From NCBI GenBank assembly GCA_000149265.1, contig CH003232.1:316846-380845 (forward strand): 64,000 nt of DNA, written 5' to 3'. Both the position numbers and the translations under genes were made by a program. Every line of letters starts with the position of its first letter. The stretch's first letter is position 1. The notes beneath the pieces are model-generated. The model was not told where the DNA came from, did not search any database, and was given only the letters and a program-made list of their open reading frames with translations. This document shows, piece after piece, positions 23,131 through 34,972 of the stretch. This stretch comes from Ciona savignyi (Eukaryota > Chordata > Ascidiacea > Phlebobranchia > Cionidae).

Positions 23131-26100
23131 CAGTGTTGCACATCTCCACGCACTGGTCGCATTCAGCACAGCTCTTACACTGCTTTTCCACGCAATTCGC
23201 ATAGTGCGGCGTCACTGTGAACAATGCACACATTTACACAGAATATTTATGCATGTTAGATTTACACACATACTATTCATAAATATTTTTTTATTGGGCG
23301 TAGTCGTCACTACGACCGTTATTTATGCATGGGGCGGTATATGAACACATACATATACAGTATATTAACTTAAGTATACTGTCGACTGTCGTCTGTCGTT
23401 ATATAACTGAAGCGGGAATGGCCAAAGCAAAGTTAAAATGTGAATGAATCCCAGTAGATATGAAATTGGTATAAGCAATCCGAATATACTTTTTGTTTAT
23501 AAAACTAATCCGAATGGAGTTGTAATTTAGAAAGCCAATTTGAATTAAAAGCATGGTGAATGGAGTATGTATTCTGAATTACAAAGTCCGACCGGTTTGA
23601 TACAGTGGTCACCGGTTAGTCTGGTGGTTTAGTGCGACGCCTTTCAACCGAAAGGTTGCAGGTTCGAACCTGGCCGCTAACTATTCGGTTGTGTTCTTGG
23701 GAAAGGTACTTAACGGACATTGCCTGAACCCAGCGGATTAGTGGGTTCTACCAAAATGAAGGAACGTGTCTATCATACACAACACACTGCAATAGCTCAG
23801 GTAACCCGACGATGGGCGCGAGGTGATATGAGGATTACCCGTAAGTAAACCCCTTCTATTAACGGGGATAAACATGAATATAAACATGAATAATTGAGAC
23901 AGGTATTAGGAATCAGTTATATGTTAGTGCAAGCCAAAGATTACCGGAGCAAATCTGTCTGCACAAACCACACGGCATTGACACAGGATACGTCTTCAGT
24001 TGATTGCACTTATTCAAGCATTCCATTGTCTCTGTGTCGAGAGACTCCCCGCTGTGTTGACAATACGAAATTTCCTTCATTTTCTCTGGTGAAGGCAAAA
24101 ACAAGGTACATAACTGACTGTATTAAAGTGTATTACTGTGCACCTTAGCAAGGCACTTCACATTGCTTCAACCCAATGGTATCTAATAAGTCGTTTAAAT
24201 TGAAAGTCATGTCTGATTATCCACACACTGTAATAGCTCAAGCAACTCGACTATTGGCATGAGGTTTATTACTGTGCACCTGAGCAAGTAACTTTTCATC
24301 GCATTTACCCAGCGGTATCTAATGATTCGTTTAAATTAAAAGTCATGTCTGATTATCCACACACTGTAATAACTCTAACAACTCGACTGTGAGCATGAGG
24401 TGTCTTACTGTACACCTGAAAATGTCACTTTACATTGCTCCAACCCAGTGTTATCTAATACGTCGTTTAAATTCATGTCATGTCTAATTATCCACACATT
24501 GTAATATATCCACTATTTACTAGATATACGGCGCCTTCAAGTTGACACAACACAGTCCCCACCCATCCCCATAGATATAACATACATATCCACAAACACA
24601 CCATTACAGTGGCGAAGGCAATGTTTACACCGTTGTAACATCCCGTCGTGTGCTCTTCTCCAAAGTGCACAGCTGTCGGGGCATTCGATTTCCCACGCGT
24701 TAGGCCAGCAGTCGATACCGAAGTTCGTTGACAACACATCAGTGAATTCTTTTTCTGTCAAAATGTATATAGATATTTATGTTATCCCAGTGAATGGGCG
24801 CAGGGGGCGCCAAACCAGCCACTAGCAAGTCCATTGTGCCCTCAGGTTATTTATGTACGGCCGTGTGGTCGAATGGTTAACGCGACCGATACATATACCG
24901 ACTCTTATACAAAAACGATCCAAGTGACGAGCCCATTATGGGTTCGAAACTTGGATCGGTAAAAAACAACCTTGGGTTATTTATACACTCAGTCGACTGT
25001 AAATGGCATTAATGCAACTGCATATGATTTTGCTAACCACTCGGTCGCATAACTGACCCCATTGTATGTTTGATCAGACTGCAGCGTCACGCCAAAGTTT
25101 CAAATGTTCAGTTTAGTTTATTTATTGTTGTCCACTATTATATAATGGCAAATGAAGCAAATCACGCCACAGAAACCGGAAAAGACGGAAAACGAACAGT
25201 CGTTAAAACACGTTGTTGTTAGTCTAAAGAATTTTCCCTTTGCAATTACGCGCACTTGTCCCATAAAGTCTATTAAATGCGTTAACTGAAACGAATGAAC
25301 AAAATAAAACAATAAACACAGAGGAATATAAATCAAATATCTGAGTAAAAAAGTCAAATGAGAGAAAATAATGACGTCACAGAAAACAGAAAATATAAAT
25401 TTAAATCAACAAAAACTCTCGCATTAAAACACAAATATTATTTAAAAGAAAAACGCTCAAAATAATGTGAATAAAATAATGTATTCTCCAAGTAACACCC
25501 ACTGCATGCTGCACTAAGACAGTCTAAGCAAGTCTTTGGTGTTCCCATCATAAGCTTATTTTCATCCAGGTTGTTCGGGTTTAAACAGCTGTGCCCAGCA
25601 AAGCAAAAACGATTGCATACTGGTCTTCTTCTGCCTGTAAATAGGGCTTTATTTAATTGTTTTTGTTTAAATTTTAGTCTGCTTGGTTAGTGTGACGCCT
25701 TTGAGTCGAAGGGTTGCATGTTTGAATACCGGTGGCACTATACATTACGTGTGGCACTATACATTACGTGTGGCACTATACATTACGTGTGGCACTATAC
25801 ATTACTTGTGGCACTATACATTACGTGTGGCACTATACATTACTTGTGGCATTATACATTACGTGTGGCATTATACATTACGTGTGGCACTATACATTAC
25901 GTGTGGCACTATACATTACGTGTGGCACTATACATTACGTGTGGCACTATACATTACGTGTGGCACTATACATTACTTGTGGCACTATACATTACTTGTG
26001 GCATTATACATTACGTGTGGCACTATACATTACGTGTGGCATTATACATTACGTGTGGCATTATACATTACGTGTGGCACTATACATTACTTGTGGCATT

Positions 26101-26876
26101 ATACATTACGTGTGGCATTATACATTACGTGTGGCACTATACATTACGTGTGGCACTATACATTACTTGTGGCATTATACATTACGTGTGGCATTATACA
26201 TTACGTGTGGCACTATACATTACGTGTGGCACTATACATTACGTGTGGCACTATACATTACGTGTGGCACTATACATTACGTGTGGCACTATACATTACG
26301 TGTGGCACTATACATTACGTGTGGCACTATACATTACTTGTGGCATTATACATTACGTGTGGCATTATACATTACGTGTGGCACTATACATTACGTGTGG
26401 CACTATACATTACTTGTGGCATTATACATTACGTGTGGCATTATACATTACGTGTGGCACTATACATTACTATTTGGTGTGTCCTATGGCAAGGCACTTA
26501 GTGGACGCTTTATCTAAACCCAGCGGAAAAATGTGTTCTACAAAATTAAGGAAACGTCTTAATCACACAACATACTACCATAGCTCCGACGGTATGCGCA
26601 AGGTAATCTGACGATTGTCCCTGTGTTAACCCCATTGGTTTTCCTATTAATGGGAATAAACATGCATATCTTATCTCATCCTTTTACAATACTACTTCAC
26701 TTGTTCATTCGTGAACGGTTAACGCTACTGATAAATATAACAATTCTATATAAAAAACTCTCATGGGAATGAGCCGATGATGGGTTTAAAACTTAGCCAA
26801 AAAACAAAAAAATGCTTTACTTACCGTGTGAGTCGCATATCAGGACCATTAGAACAGCGAATAAACAAACCTTCAT
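23131..26876 (-). CDS. Unrecognised secreted cysteine-rich protein
   Basis: Five minus-strand exons, each ending in phase 1: 26825-26876, 25503-25634, 24602-24754, 23945-24085 and 23131-23214. The start exon is a short signal peptide, MKVCLFAVLMVLICDSHG. A basic RRR and Cys-rich segments follow: VCNRFCFAGHSCLNPNN, TCLDCLSAAC, IECPDSCALW, QRCKHCLRHCNG, YCQHSGE, MECLNKCNQLK, MPCGLCRQICSG, CVEKQCKSCAECDQCVEMCN. CxxC and CxxxC spacing recurs once or twice per exon. I do not recognise the family; a TNFR-like or other disulfide-rich ligand or matrix protein is possible. The 3' end is uncertain: either a further exon lies below 23131, or the last exon reads through to a stop about 45 bp later (KQSCCVLVNKTIG), near an AATAAA. 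The exon-2 donor (gtgggt) was chosen because only it gives matching phase. Confidence 0.65.
23605..23892 (+). repeat. SINE-A, full length, in an intron of the Cys-rich gene
   Basis: Clean tRNA-like head: 'ggttagtctggtggtttagt', B box 'ggttcgaacctggccgctaa', which is closer to a true B box (GGTTCGANNCC) than other copies. It ends with a duplicated 'ataaacatgaa'. Confidence 0.9.
24130..24512 (+). repeat. 136-bp tandem repeat derived from a SINE body
   Basis: About 2.75 copies; the box ctgtgcacct/ctgtacacct starts at 24136, 24272 and 24408. Each unit follows SINE-A body order: 'agcaaggcacttcacattgc', 'aacccaatggtatctaat', 'ccacacactgtaatagctca', then 'aactcgact'. It lies in an intron. Confidence 0.85.
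24855..24968 (+). repeat. SINE-B, full length
   Basis: 'gtacggccgtgtggtcgaat' with A box tgtggtcgaatgg, then 'gggttcgaaacttggatcgg' and an A-run. A pol III-type A box and B box lie about 70 bp apart. Confidence 0.85.
25105..25265. repeat. Family D repeat
   Basis: 'cagtttagtttatttattgt', 'gaaaagacggaaaacgaaca' and 'gtcgttaaaacacg' match other copies. Located in an intron of the Cys-rich gene. Confidence 0.65.
25670..26695 (+). repeat. SINE-A interrupted by a minisatellite
   Basis: The SINE-A head (cttggttagtgtgacgcctt, gggttgcatgtttgaatacc) runs to 25732. The body resumes at 26472 with 'gtgtcctatggcaaggcact' and ends in 'catgcatatcttatctcatc'. The array between them replaces the 'ctggtcgctagctagtcggt' segment. 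Confidence 0.85.
25733..26472 (+). repeat. 17-bp minisatellite, about 43 copies
   Basis: Unit gtggcactatacattac, with two common substitutions (cac/cat, acg/act). Copies are nearly identical, so the expansion is recent. Since 17 is not a multiple of 3 and no phase contains a stop, all three plus-strand frames are open for about 260-297 codons and spell the same 17-residue repeat. I treat these as non-coding: the array lies in intron 1 of a minus-strand gene and inside a SINE. Confidence 0.97.
26695..26812 (+). repeat. SINE-B, diverged
   Basis: 'ttgttcattcgtgaacggtt', 'aacgctactgataaatata', 'gatgatgggtttaaaactta' and an A-rich end just upstream of the first exon of the Cys-rich gene. Confidence 0.6.
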
Positions 26877-27059
26877 TTGAAATTGTACAATAATTACATT
26901 TAAAATCTGTATTTCAAGAATGAATAGAGTTGGTTAGCGAATGTTTTATCCTATATTACTGGCGTGTCTATAATGGGCAATTTTTAACCCCCCTCGTACT
27001 GGTCGCGCTTTACCGCACACTAAGGCTTTATATCATCTTAATTAGTTTTTGTTTCTACA

Positions 27060-27290
27060 GTATTGTTTTCGCCCACCGTCAAAGTTACCGGAGCTATTGT
27101 AGTGTGTTGTGCATGATTCACACGTTTCTTCAATGTAGTAGAACCTAATAATTCGCAGGGTTCAGGCAATGTCCGTTAAGTGACTTGCCCAAGAACACAA
27201 TGACTAGCTAATGACCAGTTTTTAACCTGCAACCATTCGGCTGAAAGGCGACGCACTAACCCACCAAGTTAATTAGTCGGACAAAGAACG
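27060..27290 (-). repeat. SINE-A, antisense, tail lost
   Basis: 'gcccaccgtcaaagttaccg' to 'ggctgaaaggcgacgcacta'. Confidence 0.8.
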
Positions 27291-29585
27291 AATAAACAAC
27301 ATCAGGGTCTCCTCAGGTCTCCAGTGGTGAAAATGCGTTGGATTATAATCAATACTAAAATGCCATGTCAAACTTTCAACGCCGTGATGCTGAGTTGGCC
27401 TTTATAAACAAGGATTGGGTTGAACGAGGGTGGCTCAGACGGCTGGCACAGACAGAACGAAGAGATAGTAGAGAGGCTAAGAACGACATGAGCTCTGCGG
27501 GAAAACCAGCATCTGGCTTCGGCTGGTGTGACTCAAAGTTCCCGGTCTACGGAGCTTAGTCGGACAGTTAAAGTCACAGAAAGCATAAGACAAAGTCGCA
27601 ACTGCCGCTTGAACAAGAACCGGTTGACAAACCGCAAGAACCAAGGAAAGCGAACGGTCTATTATCTGCATCGCGCTGTTATTTTGACGCGAGTCGCGGC
27701 GAAACGTTCACGAGTAAAGTGCTTTGATTTTTTCGTGTGTTTAATTGACAACGTTTTGACAATAAACAAACTAACGTTCGAACCAGCGTGGCCTCGTCCT
27801 CGGAATCGGGAGCATTACATTCGAGCCACGCTCTTAGGATCGAGCGCTTATCCACACCGATAAACGGTGCAGTTACAACCCTCCTCCACAAAACTGTCTA
27901 AACGTTGCACAACCCACTGCAAAAAATCAGTAACCTGACTAGTAAGTTTAAAGTGTTTCTACGACTACATATAATATAAAAAACCATTATCAACTGGTAT
28001 AAAATTACAAACATACTAATAGTACTAAAGTAACCTATCATGAAAACAAGACAACACTTCATCAAATAAAATAGCAACAACGTATATTATTGTACGATTC
28101 GAAGCAGACATTTGACTAATTGCCATGATTACTAATGCCGGAAATGATTTGGGCCATTGTTTATAGTTTACGCAACTATAATTTATGACAGGTGTTGGTA
28201 TAGTATAGATTCCTTTAGGAGGCGTTTAACTAATTATTCTCCATATCTCTTCAATGCAAACTGACCTCACATAAACGGCTGTCACTCAAAATCCTGACAT
28301 AGGAAGTCTTAGATTTTTTAACAATTTAAAATCAAAGCTTGGATCTGCAACCTGAACTCAAAACCCTTTAACAATTTTGAGCCAATACCCCTTCTTACAT
28401 CGGCAACTTTTTCCCAACAAAACAGCTAGCAGATGCACAATCAACACCTTTATTTTACAAAGCACTGCTCCACGATAACAAAACTTTACAGCTAAACGAG
28501 AACATCGGCGCGCAGCCTAGCACATGCTGCTTTCAACCGAACAAACATTGGGGAATCACCACAATTGTTACTCAGCCAAACACTCGTTTAAAAACAATGA
28601 CTCATGGAGGGTACCACTCGTCACATTTTGCCGTTTATAGAGGTCTTAATTGGGTATACGCCATCTTGGAAACAATGGCCGTTCCAGTTTGGTTTAAACT
28701 GTAGGGGTCATTATGTGAGACTACTGTCCAAATTTTAACCGTTTCTGTTAACTGCTTCGGCTATTAGTCCTTCGACTGAAGGGTGGTCATTGTGTAGATT
28801 TCATTTGGGCGACAGTGTCACTGGTAAATTTGTCTGGTTAATGTGTATATTGTACCAAAACTTTAATAAACTGTGTGCCACCAACAAGAATGGTTATGAC
28901 TTTACCATGCTATATTAACTAAAAACGTGGCATTTAATTATTACATATAATCGACAACAGGGCTTTAAACAAAGGTCTTGAAGTACAACAATAAGCGAAA
29001 GCTTAACGAAAACTGACAATTTGTGTACTGACGTTGCCGAAATTGTGCTCACTGAGATTTGTTTAAATTTGAGAAATTAAATCATAATGCGCCAATTTCT
29101 TTAATTTATAAATAAACACACGCAGCAAAACCGCTCGCCAACACAGCGTTTAATACAATATTTATTATACAACACAAAATTTCGCTGTTATGATGCACGC
29201 TTGAATTTATTCTGCATATATTTACAGTATCTTATTACAAGAAATTCACAATACACTTAAAATCATTTTATTTAAGTAATTATATTGAGGGGTAAATATT
29301 GCTTTAAATAATTTTTTGATTGTGTTATATAGAAGAAATATATGTAAAATATATTTAAATAATTAATTAATTGTTTTATATAGAAGAAATATATGTTTGA
29401 CGGATTGTTGATCTCATTTGTTTGCTGTCCGTTCATTCATGTACCTGTGGAATTAAATGTCATTAATCATTAACAGCATTGTTGTTTTGTTTAGGGATTG
29501 TAATCGGGACTAGGCCACTCTATGATTGTTTTATTGGGCAAGTCATTTTTGGACAGCGCATTAACTTACTGGCATATTTGATACT
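27290..29585. other. Intergenic, no confident gene
   Basis: A slightly GC-richer patch at 27360-27880 has overlapping ORFs on both strands (up to 111 codons) but no recognisable domain and no clear splice pattern. The rest is AT-rich. A ~27-bp motif around 'gttatatagaagaaatatat' is duplicated near 29325 and 29380. Confidence 0.4.
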
Positions 29586-29589
29586 AACA

Positions 29590-29835
29590 GAAGGTAGGAT
29601 AGGACAGGATATTTATGGTTAATCCCCGTGAATGAGAAGACGCAATTGTCAGATCACCTCGCGCCCACTATCGGGTTAACGAAGCTATTGCAGTGTGTTG
29701 TGTAAGATACAATCGTTCCTGTAATTTAGTAGAACCCATCTTTCCATCGGATTCAGGTAATGTCTGTTACGTGCTTTGATCAAGGACAAAACCGACTAGC
29801 TAGCGACCAGTTTTTAAATCCGCGAAAAGTACTTA
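29590..29835 (-). repeat. SINE-A, antisense
   Basis: 'aggataggacaggatattta' through 'ccgactagctagcgaccagt'; the tRNA-like head is truncated. Confidence 0.85.
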
Positions 29836-30374
29836 TACTGTCAGTCCCAATCCATAACATTTTTGTACGATTAGAACACCTTTGAGCTTTTAGTACAAAC
29901 AAAAACAGACTTCTAAACTTTGTGGTAAGTAGACACAATAAAAGATTAGGTTTTTGTACATACCCTTACTGCTGGGGTTGTTGTATTTCGGAATATTTCG
30001 GTAACGATGTATTACCCGATGACGTCGCGTCATGTGACGTGATGGGGTTTGGTGACGTCATGACAGGGTTGCCGGTGTTATGTTGGTTTATCTAAAATGT
30101 TTGTCACCTTAAATGCTTAAGAAGCTTGTTTCCAATACAAGAAATAAAATAAAAGTTGCAATGTTTACATAACTGAAATGGTATTTTAGGTATGTAAGTT
30201 TACGTGTGGTTTAACTCGACGGTGGCCTAATTAATCGGTCGCACGTTTTTTTTTAATTATTGAACTATTACCTGTTGTTAAATTCAGTTCATGACAGGTT
30301 TGTATTTTATGAAGTTTACGTTTATTTTGTTGAGTTACTAACTTACTTTTGGTTGTGTTACAGTGCCAAGTTTT

Positions 30375-30500
30375 AATCTTGGAATAAATACCATCATTTT
30401 TATTTAATCACAAATACCATTATTTTGTTATGGCATAAACACTATCGTTTTATTTTGGCATAAATACCATTACTTTATCTAATCACAAATACCATCATGT
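30375..30500. repeat. Short tandem repeat at the 3' end of the MS4A-like gene
   Basis: Repeats of a roughly 25-30 bp motif with 'aatcacaaataccat' and 'ggcataaataccat'. The last codons and the stop of the minus-strand gene fall inside it. Possible minus-strand AATAAA signals lie at 30449-30454 and 30399-30404, giving a very short 3' UTR. Confidence 0.65.
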
Positions 30501-33500
30501 TCTCTTGGTTAGTGTACATATGGGGAACCGGCTGGATTTGGTAGGGAACTGTTCCTGCTGTCGTGTAAGCTCCGGCCATTGGGATTCCTGTACATAGAAC
30601 ATATTTAATACACAATACACAAAACTTCTCCATAGACATGCCAGTTAGGATTCCTTAAAGTTTTAACCTGGTTCGATAACGCGTTTTACTCAATGACCTG
30701 GCGAACAGACATAGGATAGGATTTTCATGTTTATCGCCGTGAATAGGGAAAACCAAGGGGTTAACACACGGGTAACTGTCAGATCCCCCCTATGATTCAA
30801 ACGGTCCTTCATTTTAGCAAAATCCATTTTTCCGCTGTGTTCAGCACCATCCATTTGGGAAAGGTCACAAGTGCCTTGCCCAAGGACACAACCGACTATC
30901 TAGCGACCAGCTTCTAACCTGCAGCCCTATAAGTAAAAGGTGACGCAATTAACCACCAAACTAATCGGTCGGGCTATGTCACCTGTCACCAGCGTTATCC
31001 AGAAAAAAAAAACAAGACAAATTTAAGTCCCTTCGCAATCGAAAATTACTCATAATAATTTCAAGTTACCTCCTGGATGACTAACATTGGATCCTGGCAT
31101 TTGTTGGGTTAACGGATGCTGGTACACATATTGAACCACAGGTTGTAGCTGAAGACTGAAGGTAAAGTATCTGCTTAAATTTGTTACTACAGAAATAAAA
31201 ACCGCGCGTCAAGACAAAACATTTAACAGATTTAATGACCGGTGTTACATTTTATCAAGACGTGGTGGCATTATTTGCGTCATATCCAAAAAGGCTTAAG
31301 ATATTTCCGAGCGGTTAGAATAGGATAGGATATTTATGTTTATCCCCGGTGAATGGGAAAACCAAGGGGGTTGACACACGGGCAATCGTCAGATCACCTC
31401 GCGCCTACCGCCGGGTTACCGAACCCATTAATCCGCTTGGTTCGGCCAATGTCCTATAACCGAAGGGTTGAAGGTACGAAACTGGTCGCTAGCTATACAG
31501 TTGTGTCCTTGTGCAAGGTACTTAACGGATATTGCCTGAATCCATGAGAAAAATGGGTTCTACTCAATTAAAGAAACTTGGGAATCTTACACAACTCACT
31601 GTAATAGCTCCAGAAACCCGGGCAGTGTGTTAACCCCCTTCGTTTTCCCATTCACGGGGATAAACAAGAAAATAATATTACTAAATATAATAATTACCGA
31701 TTGAGGACCACATTTGTATTTGCAGCAATAAACTGAGTGAACGATGGCCACGATTAATTCGACAAACGCATAGAAAGCCATAAAACCATGAAGAGTAGAC
31801 ATACCAACACCTCCATTCTAAGACAAGATTAAGGTAAATCACATTTCATTGATCTCTAATATTTTTTTTTTATTTTTTATTAAATTATTTATAGTCTTGA
31901 TGTTTACGTTCGACCGATTAGGGTATTGCTTTACTGCGTCGCTTTTCGGGCTAAGGGTTGCAGATTAGAAACTGGTAGCTAGCTGATGGGTTGTGTTTTT
32001 GGGCAAGACACTTAACGTGCATTGCCGGAATCCAGTGGAATAATGGGCATTACAAAACTAAAGAAATGTCTCAAACACACAGCACACTAAAAATAGCTAC
32101 GGTAACCCGAAAGTGAGCGCGAGGTAATTTGATGATTGTCCGTTTGTTAAAGCTGCTTGCATTTTCCATTCACGAGAATAAACATGAATGTTCTATAATA
32201 TGCTATTAATTGTATTTGAATGATGGATTGAAAAATTACGATTGTAGGTGTATAGTTATTACAGGATAATATTTCTTTGTGTTATTTATGAAATTGGGTA
32301 CGGTCGTGTGGCCGATACAGATTATATAGAGAAAATACTCATAAAAATGATCCTATCATAGGTTGAAAATTAAGCTCGGTAAAAATAATTAAAACATATG
32401 ATGATATACTTACAGAATAATCGTTGTAATAATTGCACGACACATAAGTTGAAGGGATGTAAACACTTTCTATGTACTCGGACGGACGAGTAGGACTGTT
32501 GCAAGTCGGAACGTATGTACTTGATTGATAATACGACTCTTTGTAATACGGTGTACAGTAGTACCCGTTATATCTGTACCAGTTGGCAGCGTATTGCGCA
32601 TTAATAGCTCCTATAGTTTCTAAAGCGAACATCGTTGTTGCGAATAGGGCGGCAAAAATAGACATCACCAATCCGGAAATGATCTAAGAGTAAGATGGAC
32701 TGTTTTAGTTTAGTTTATTCAATTTTTGCCTCAGTATTAAGAATTGGTAAACTAATCAAATTACGACACAGGAACAGCCGGTAATACAAACAATCGTTAA
32801 TACACGTCATTAAAAAAAGATATCATTAAATAAATATAGCGGACACGGCCGCCAAACCTAAGCGAAATAACGATAATAAGCAAACACAATTTAATTAAGA
32901 CCAAAACAATATAATACTGTTTTGGTTCATATACCGAATTCTGTACAAAAAAACGGTTCTAACTCCTAGTCACGATCCCCATGGGTTCGAAACTTGGATC
33001 GATTAAAAAAAACAACATAAAAGAGAGAGAACGGTTTGGTCATTTTGCCGAATGGTTAACGCGACCAGTTCATATGCCGATTTCATAAAAAAGACATGTC
33101 CATCGTGGGTTGTAGCAAGGTAAAAATGTTAAAATGCGTGCATAGATTTGTAAGACATTAAGTACGCAAATAAACTTAAATCCAAACAAATACTGATCAT
33201 ATTATTTAAACATTGCGAAACTTCCCCAAAAAATTATATAGGTTCTTAAAGAGAAAAATCGTGTTATATTTTTGGATAACGATTGTTTATATATTTTTTT
33301 ATGTTTTTTTAAAAGAAATCAAATAAACCTGAAGAAAACACAATCTTTGCAAATTTGAGCCATCGGACAATTTAATTAAAAATATACTCAGTCTTAAAAT
33401 TCCTAAATTCAATTATTTCCTTATTTGCTGCATTTACATTGCTTTAAAAACACTCACTTTGCAATGGTTGGGCTCGACTGATGATACGGCTGCCAAGATA

Positions 33501-34972
33501 CCCGCCACCAAGAACTAAAATTATCAAAGTTTAAACATATTTATATCTAAAGTTATTATATTAAAAAACTAAATCAATTATTTTTTAGAAAACTAGAGTT
33601 ACTCCACAAAAAATCAGTTACCAGAATAACAAATAGTTGACAAACTTTGTGTTCTTGTTTATGTAGTAATAAGTAATACGTATAGCACACTTTTGTGGAA
33701 TTATTTGCTGTTGGGTCATTTTTTTGTTTTAACCTATTATAACCTGGTATTCGTAACATATTACAGCAAGGTTATTATTTTAAGAGATTTACAACATATT
33801 CAACATGTATGTAATTACGAACCCATTATCGGTTTAAAACTAGCGCGATATATACATGTAAAAAATAAGGCTTAACCCTGTTTTTTTTGTCTTAATGGAT
33901 TATGTTATTGCTATCTGAATGATCTGTACATTTTATCCTATATGTTAAAGAAAATATATTAGGGCTGAAGCGTAGATTTTGGTGGTATAAATAGCATACT
34001 TTATTGGTAACTAATAATTTACATTTTATCCTATATGTTAAATAGCATATCAGTACTTACGAATATGCCACACCAAATTCCAGCTGAAATAAACGCAAAT
34101 ATATCATAGTAAAAGCTTGACGCAGCAAAGGCCAATGCGTAACACCAGGTAATTATTGACAGAGTCCCAAGTAAAATTTGAATGATCTGGAAAATATTAT
34201 TACGTTTATATTCAAGAAAAGAATATTCGTATAAGTTTAAACTATTATTTGTTTGTTAAGGAATGTTAGAATTCTCACGATTTTTGTCCAGCACCCCGTA
34301 GTACTACTACTGGCAACTCTTAAAGAAGGTAAAGCGGGAAGAAAGGAAACTAATTTAGATTTTAGACCCTGCCCTTAACACTAATCTTAAACTTGGAACT
34401 AAAGTTTAAAACTAACTCTTATGTACTAATCTTCATTTTATTGTGCAGTGTCTTTCCTTCCCGCTTTTCTTCCTTTTAGTTTCCCCCCAATCGAGCTTTA
34501 TGGTCGTTTTTTTGCGAGTAACTTTGGTATGATCACTTTAATCAATGCTTTTTATAGCAGGTTAAACAAAGTATTTAAAACACACTTTTCCATGAAATAA
34601 AATAAGCACGGTGATGTTAAAATGGGTGGTTGGTTAGCCACGTATGGTTAGCCACGTATCAATTTAAAGCAAAAATGCAACAAATGATTGCATTAATGGC
34701 GTTTTCTTGTCTCTAAAGTTATTTATTCTAGCTAAATATTCATTAAATTAATATTTAGGACAATATAATCAAGAAATAGTGATAATAAATTACTAAAATT
34801 TTATGAGAATTACAATACCTAGTCTCGTGGCTTTATTTTAAGTAGTTTTCGAAATATTAAGCAATATACATACCCCAAGAATACGAAAGGCTTTTGAGTA
34901 AGCCTTGTTGGCGGGACTGGAAACAGCAGGGCTAGTCGTAACATAAGGGGGAGAACCTATGAAAGTTGTCAT
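30475..34972 (-). CDS. MS4A-like four-pass membrane protein
   Basis: Seven coding exons, minus strand, phases all matching: 34874-34972 (ATG), 34061-34186, 33458-33514, 32414-32683, 31698-31817, 31070-31148 and 30475-30587 (stop). Total 287 residues. TM1 IIQILLGTLSIITWCYALAF; TM2 FISAGIWCGIF continuing into FLVAGILAAVSSVEPNHC; TM3 IISGLVMSIFAALFATTMFA; a long Tyr/Cys-rich loop (residues about 120-190); TM4 LHGFMAFYAFVELIVAIVHS followed by CCKYKCG. The KAF..LGIIQILLG lead into TM1 and the loop-plus-TM3 layout are typical of MS4A (CD20/FcεRIβ-like) proteins, which act in membrane signalling and ion-channel complexes. The Pro/Tyr-rich tail (LQPVVQYVYQHPLTQQMPG, then VPYQIQPVPHMYTNQ) is presumably cytoplasmic. 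An acceptor at 34987 shows that a 5' UTR exon lies upstream. The subfamily is not assigned. Confidence 0.85.
30713..30992 (-). repeat. SINE-A, antisense
   Basis: 'aggataggattttcatgttt' to 'aaaggtgacgcaattaacca', with an internal deletion. In the last intron of the MS4A-like gene. Confidence 0.85.
31320..31675. repeat. Two SINE-A copies in inverted head-to-head arrangement
   Basis: An antisense part (31320-31455, 'aggatatttatgtttatccc' to 'ccgcttggttcggccaatgt') joins a sense part (31455-31675, 'ataaccgaagggttgaaggt' to 'cattcacggggataaacaag'). The sense tail abuts the donor of the minus-strand exon at 31698. Confidence 0.8.
31905..32205 (+). repeat. SINE-A, sense
   Basis: Head 'cgaccgattagggtattgct', B box region 'gcagattagaaactggtagc' and tail 'catgaatgttctataatatg'. 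Confidence 0.85.
32294..32398 (+). repeat. SINE-B, head shortened
   Basis: 'gggtacggtcgtgtggccga' then 'taggttgaaaattaagctcg'. It ends about 10 bp from the donor of the MS4A-like exon at 32414. Confidence 0.7.
32703..32905. repeat. Family D repeat, near full length
   Basis: 'ttttagtttagtttattcaa' to 'tagcggacacggccgccaaa'. It shows both ends of the family and starts 20 bp from the acceptor of exon 32414-32683. Confidence 0.75.
32925..33125 (+). repeat. Two SINE-B copies in tandem
   Basis: First copy lacks the head ('tataccgaattctgtac', 'gggttcgaaacttggatcga'). The second has A box 'ttgccgaatggttaacgcga' but a decayed B box. Confidence 0.75.
34300..34500. mobile_element. MITE with terminal inverted repeats, partial
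   Basis: Non-coding element: left end 'gtaaagcgggaagaaaggaa', centre 'accctgcccttaacactaat', right end 'attgtgcagtgtctttcctt' and 'ccttttagtttcccccc'. The two ends are roughly complementary. Confidence 0.7.

Noticed and set aside
24855..24968. Possible tRNA gene
   Set aside because: A and B boxes are present, but the 5' and 3' ends do not pair into an acceptor stem and the same sequence recurs about 15 times; it is a tRNA-derived SINE.
25683..26611. Three long overlapping plus-strand ORFs (261-297 codons)
   Set aside because: They are the three frames of a 17-bp minisatellite with no stops, lying inside a SINE and an intron of a minus-strand gene.
27360..27890. Overlapping ORFs of 60-111 codons on both strands
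   Set aside because: No recognisable domain, frames conflict and no consistent splice model; left as unassigned sequence.
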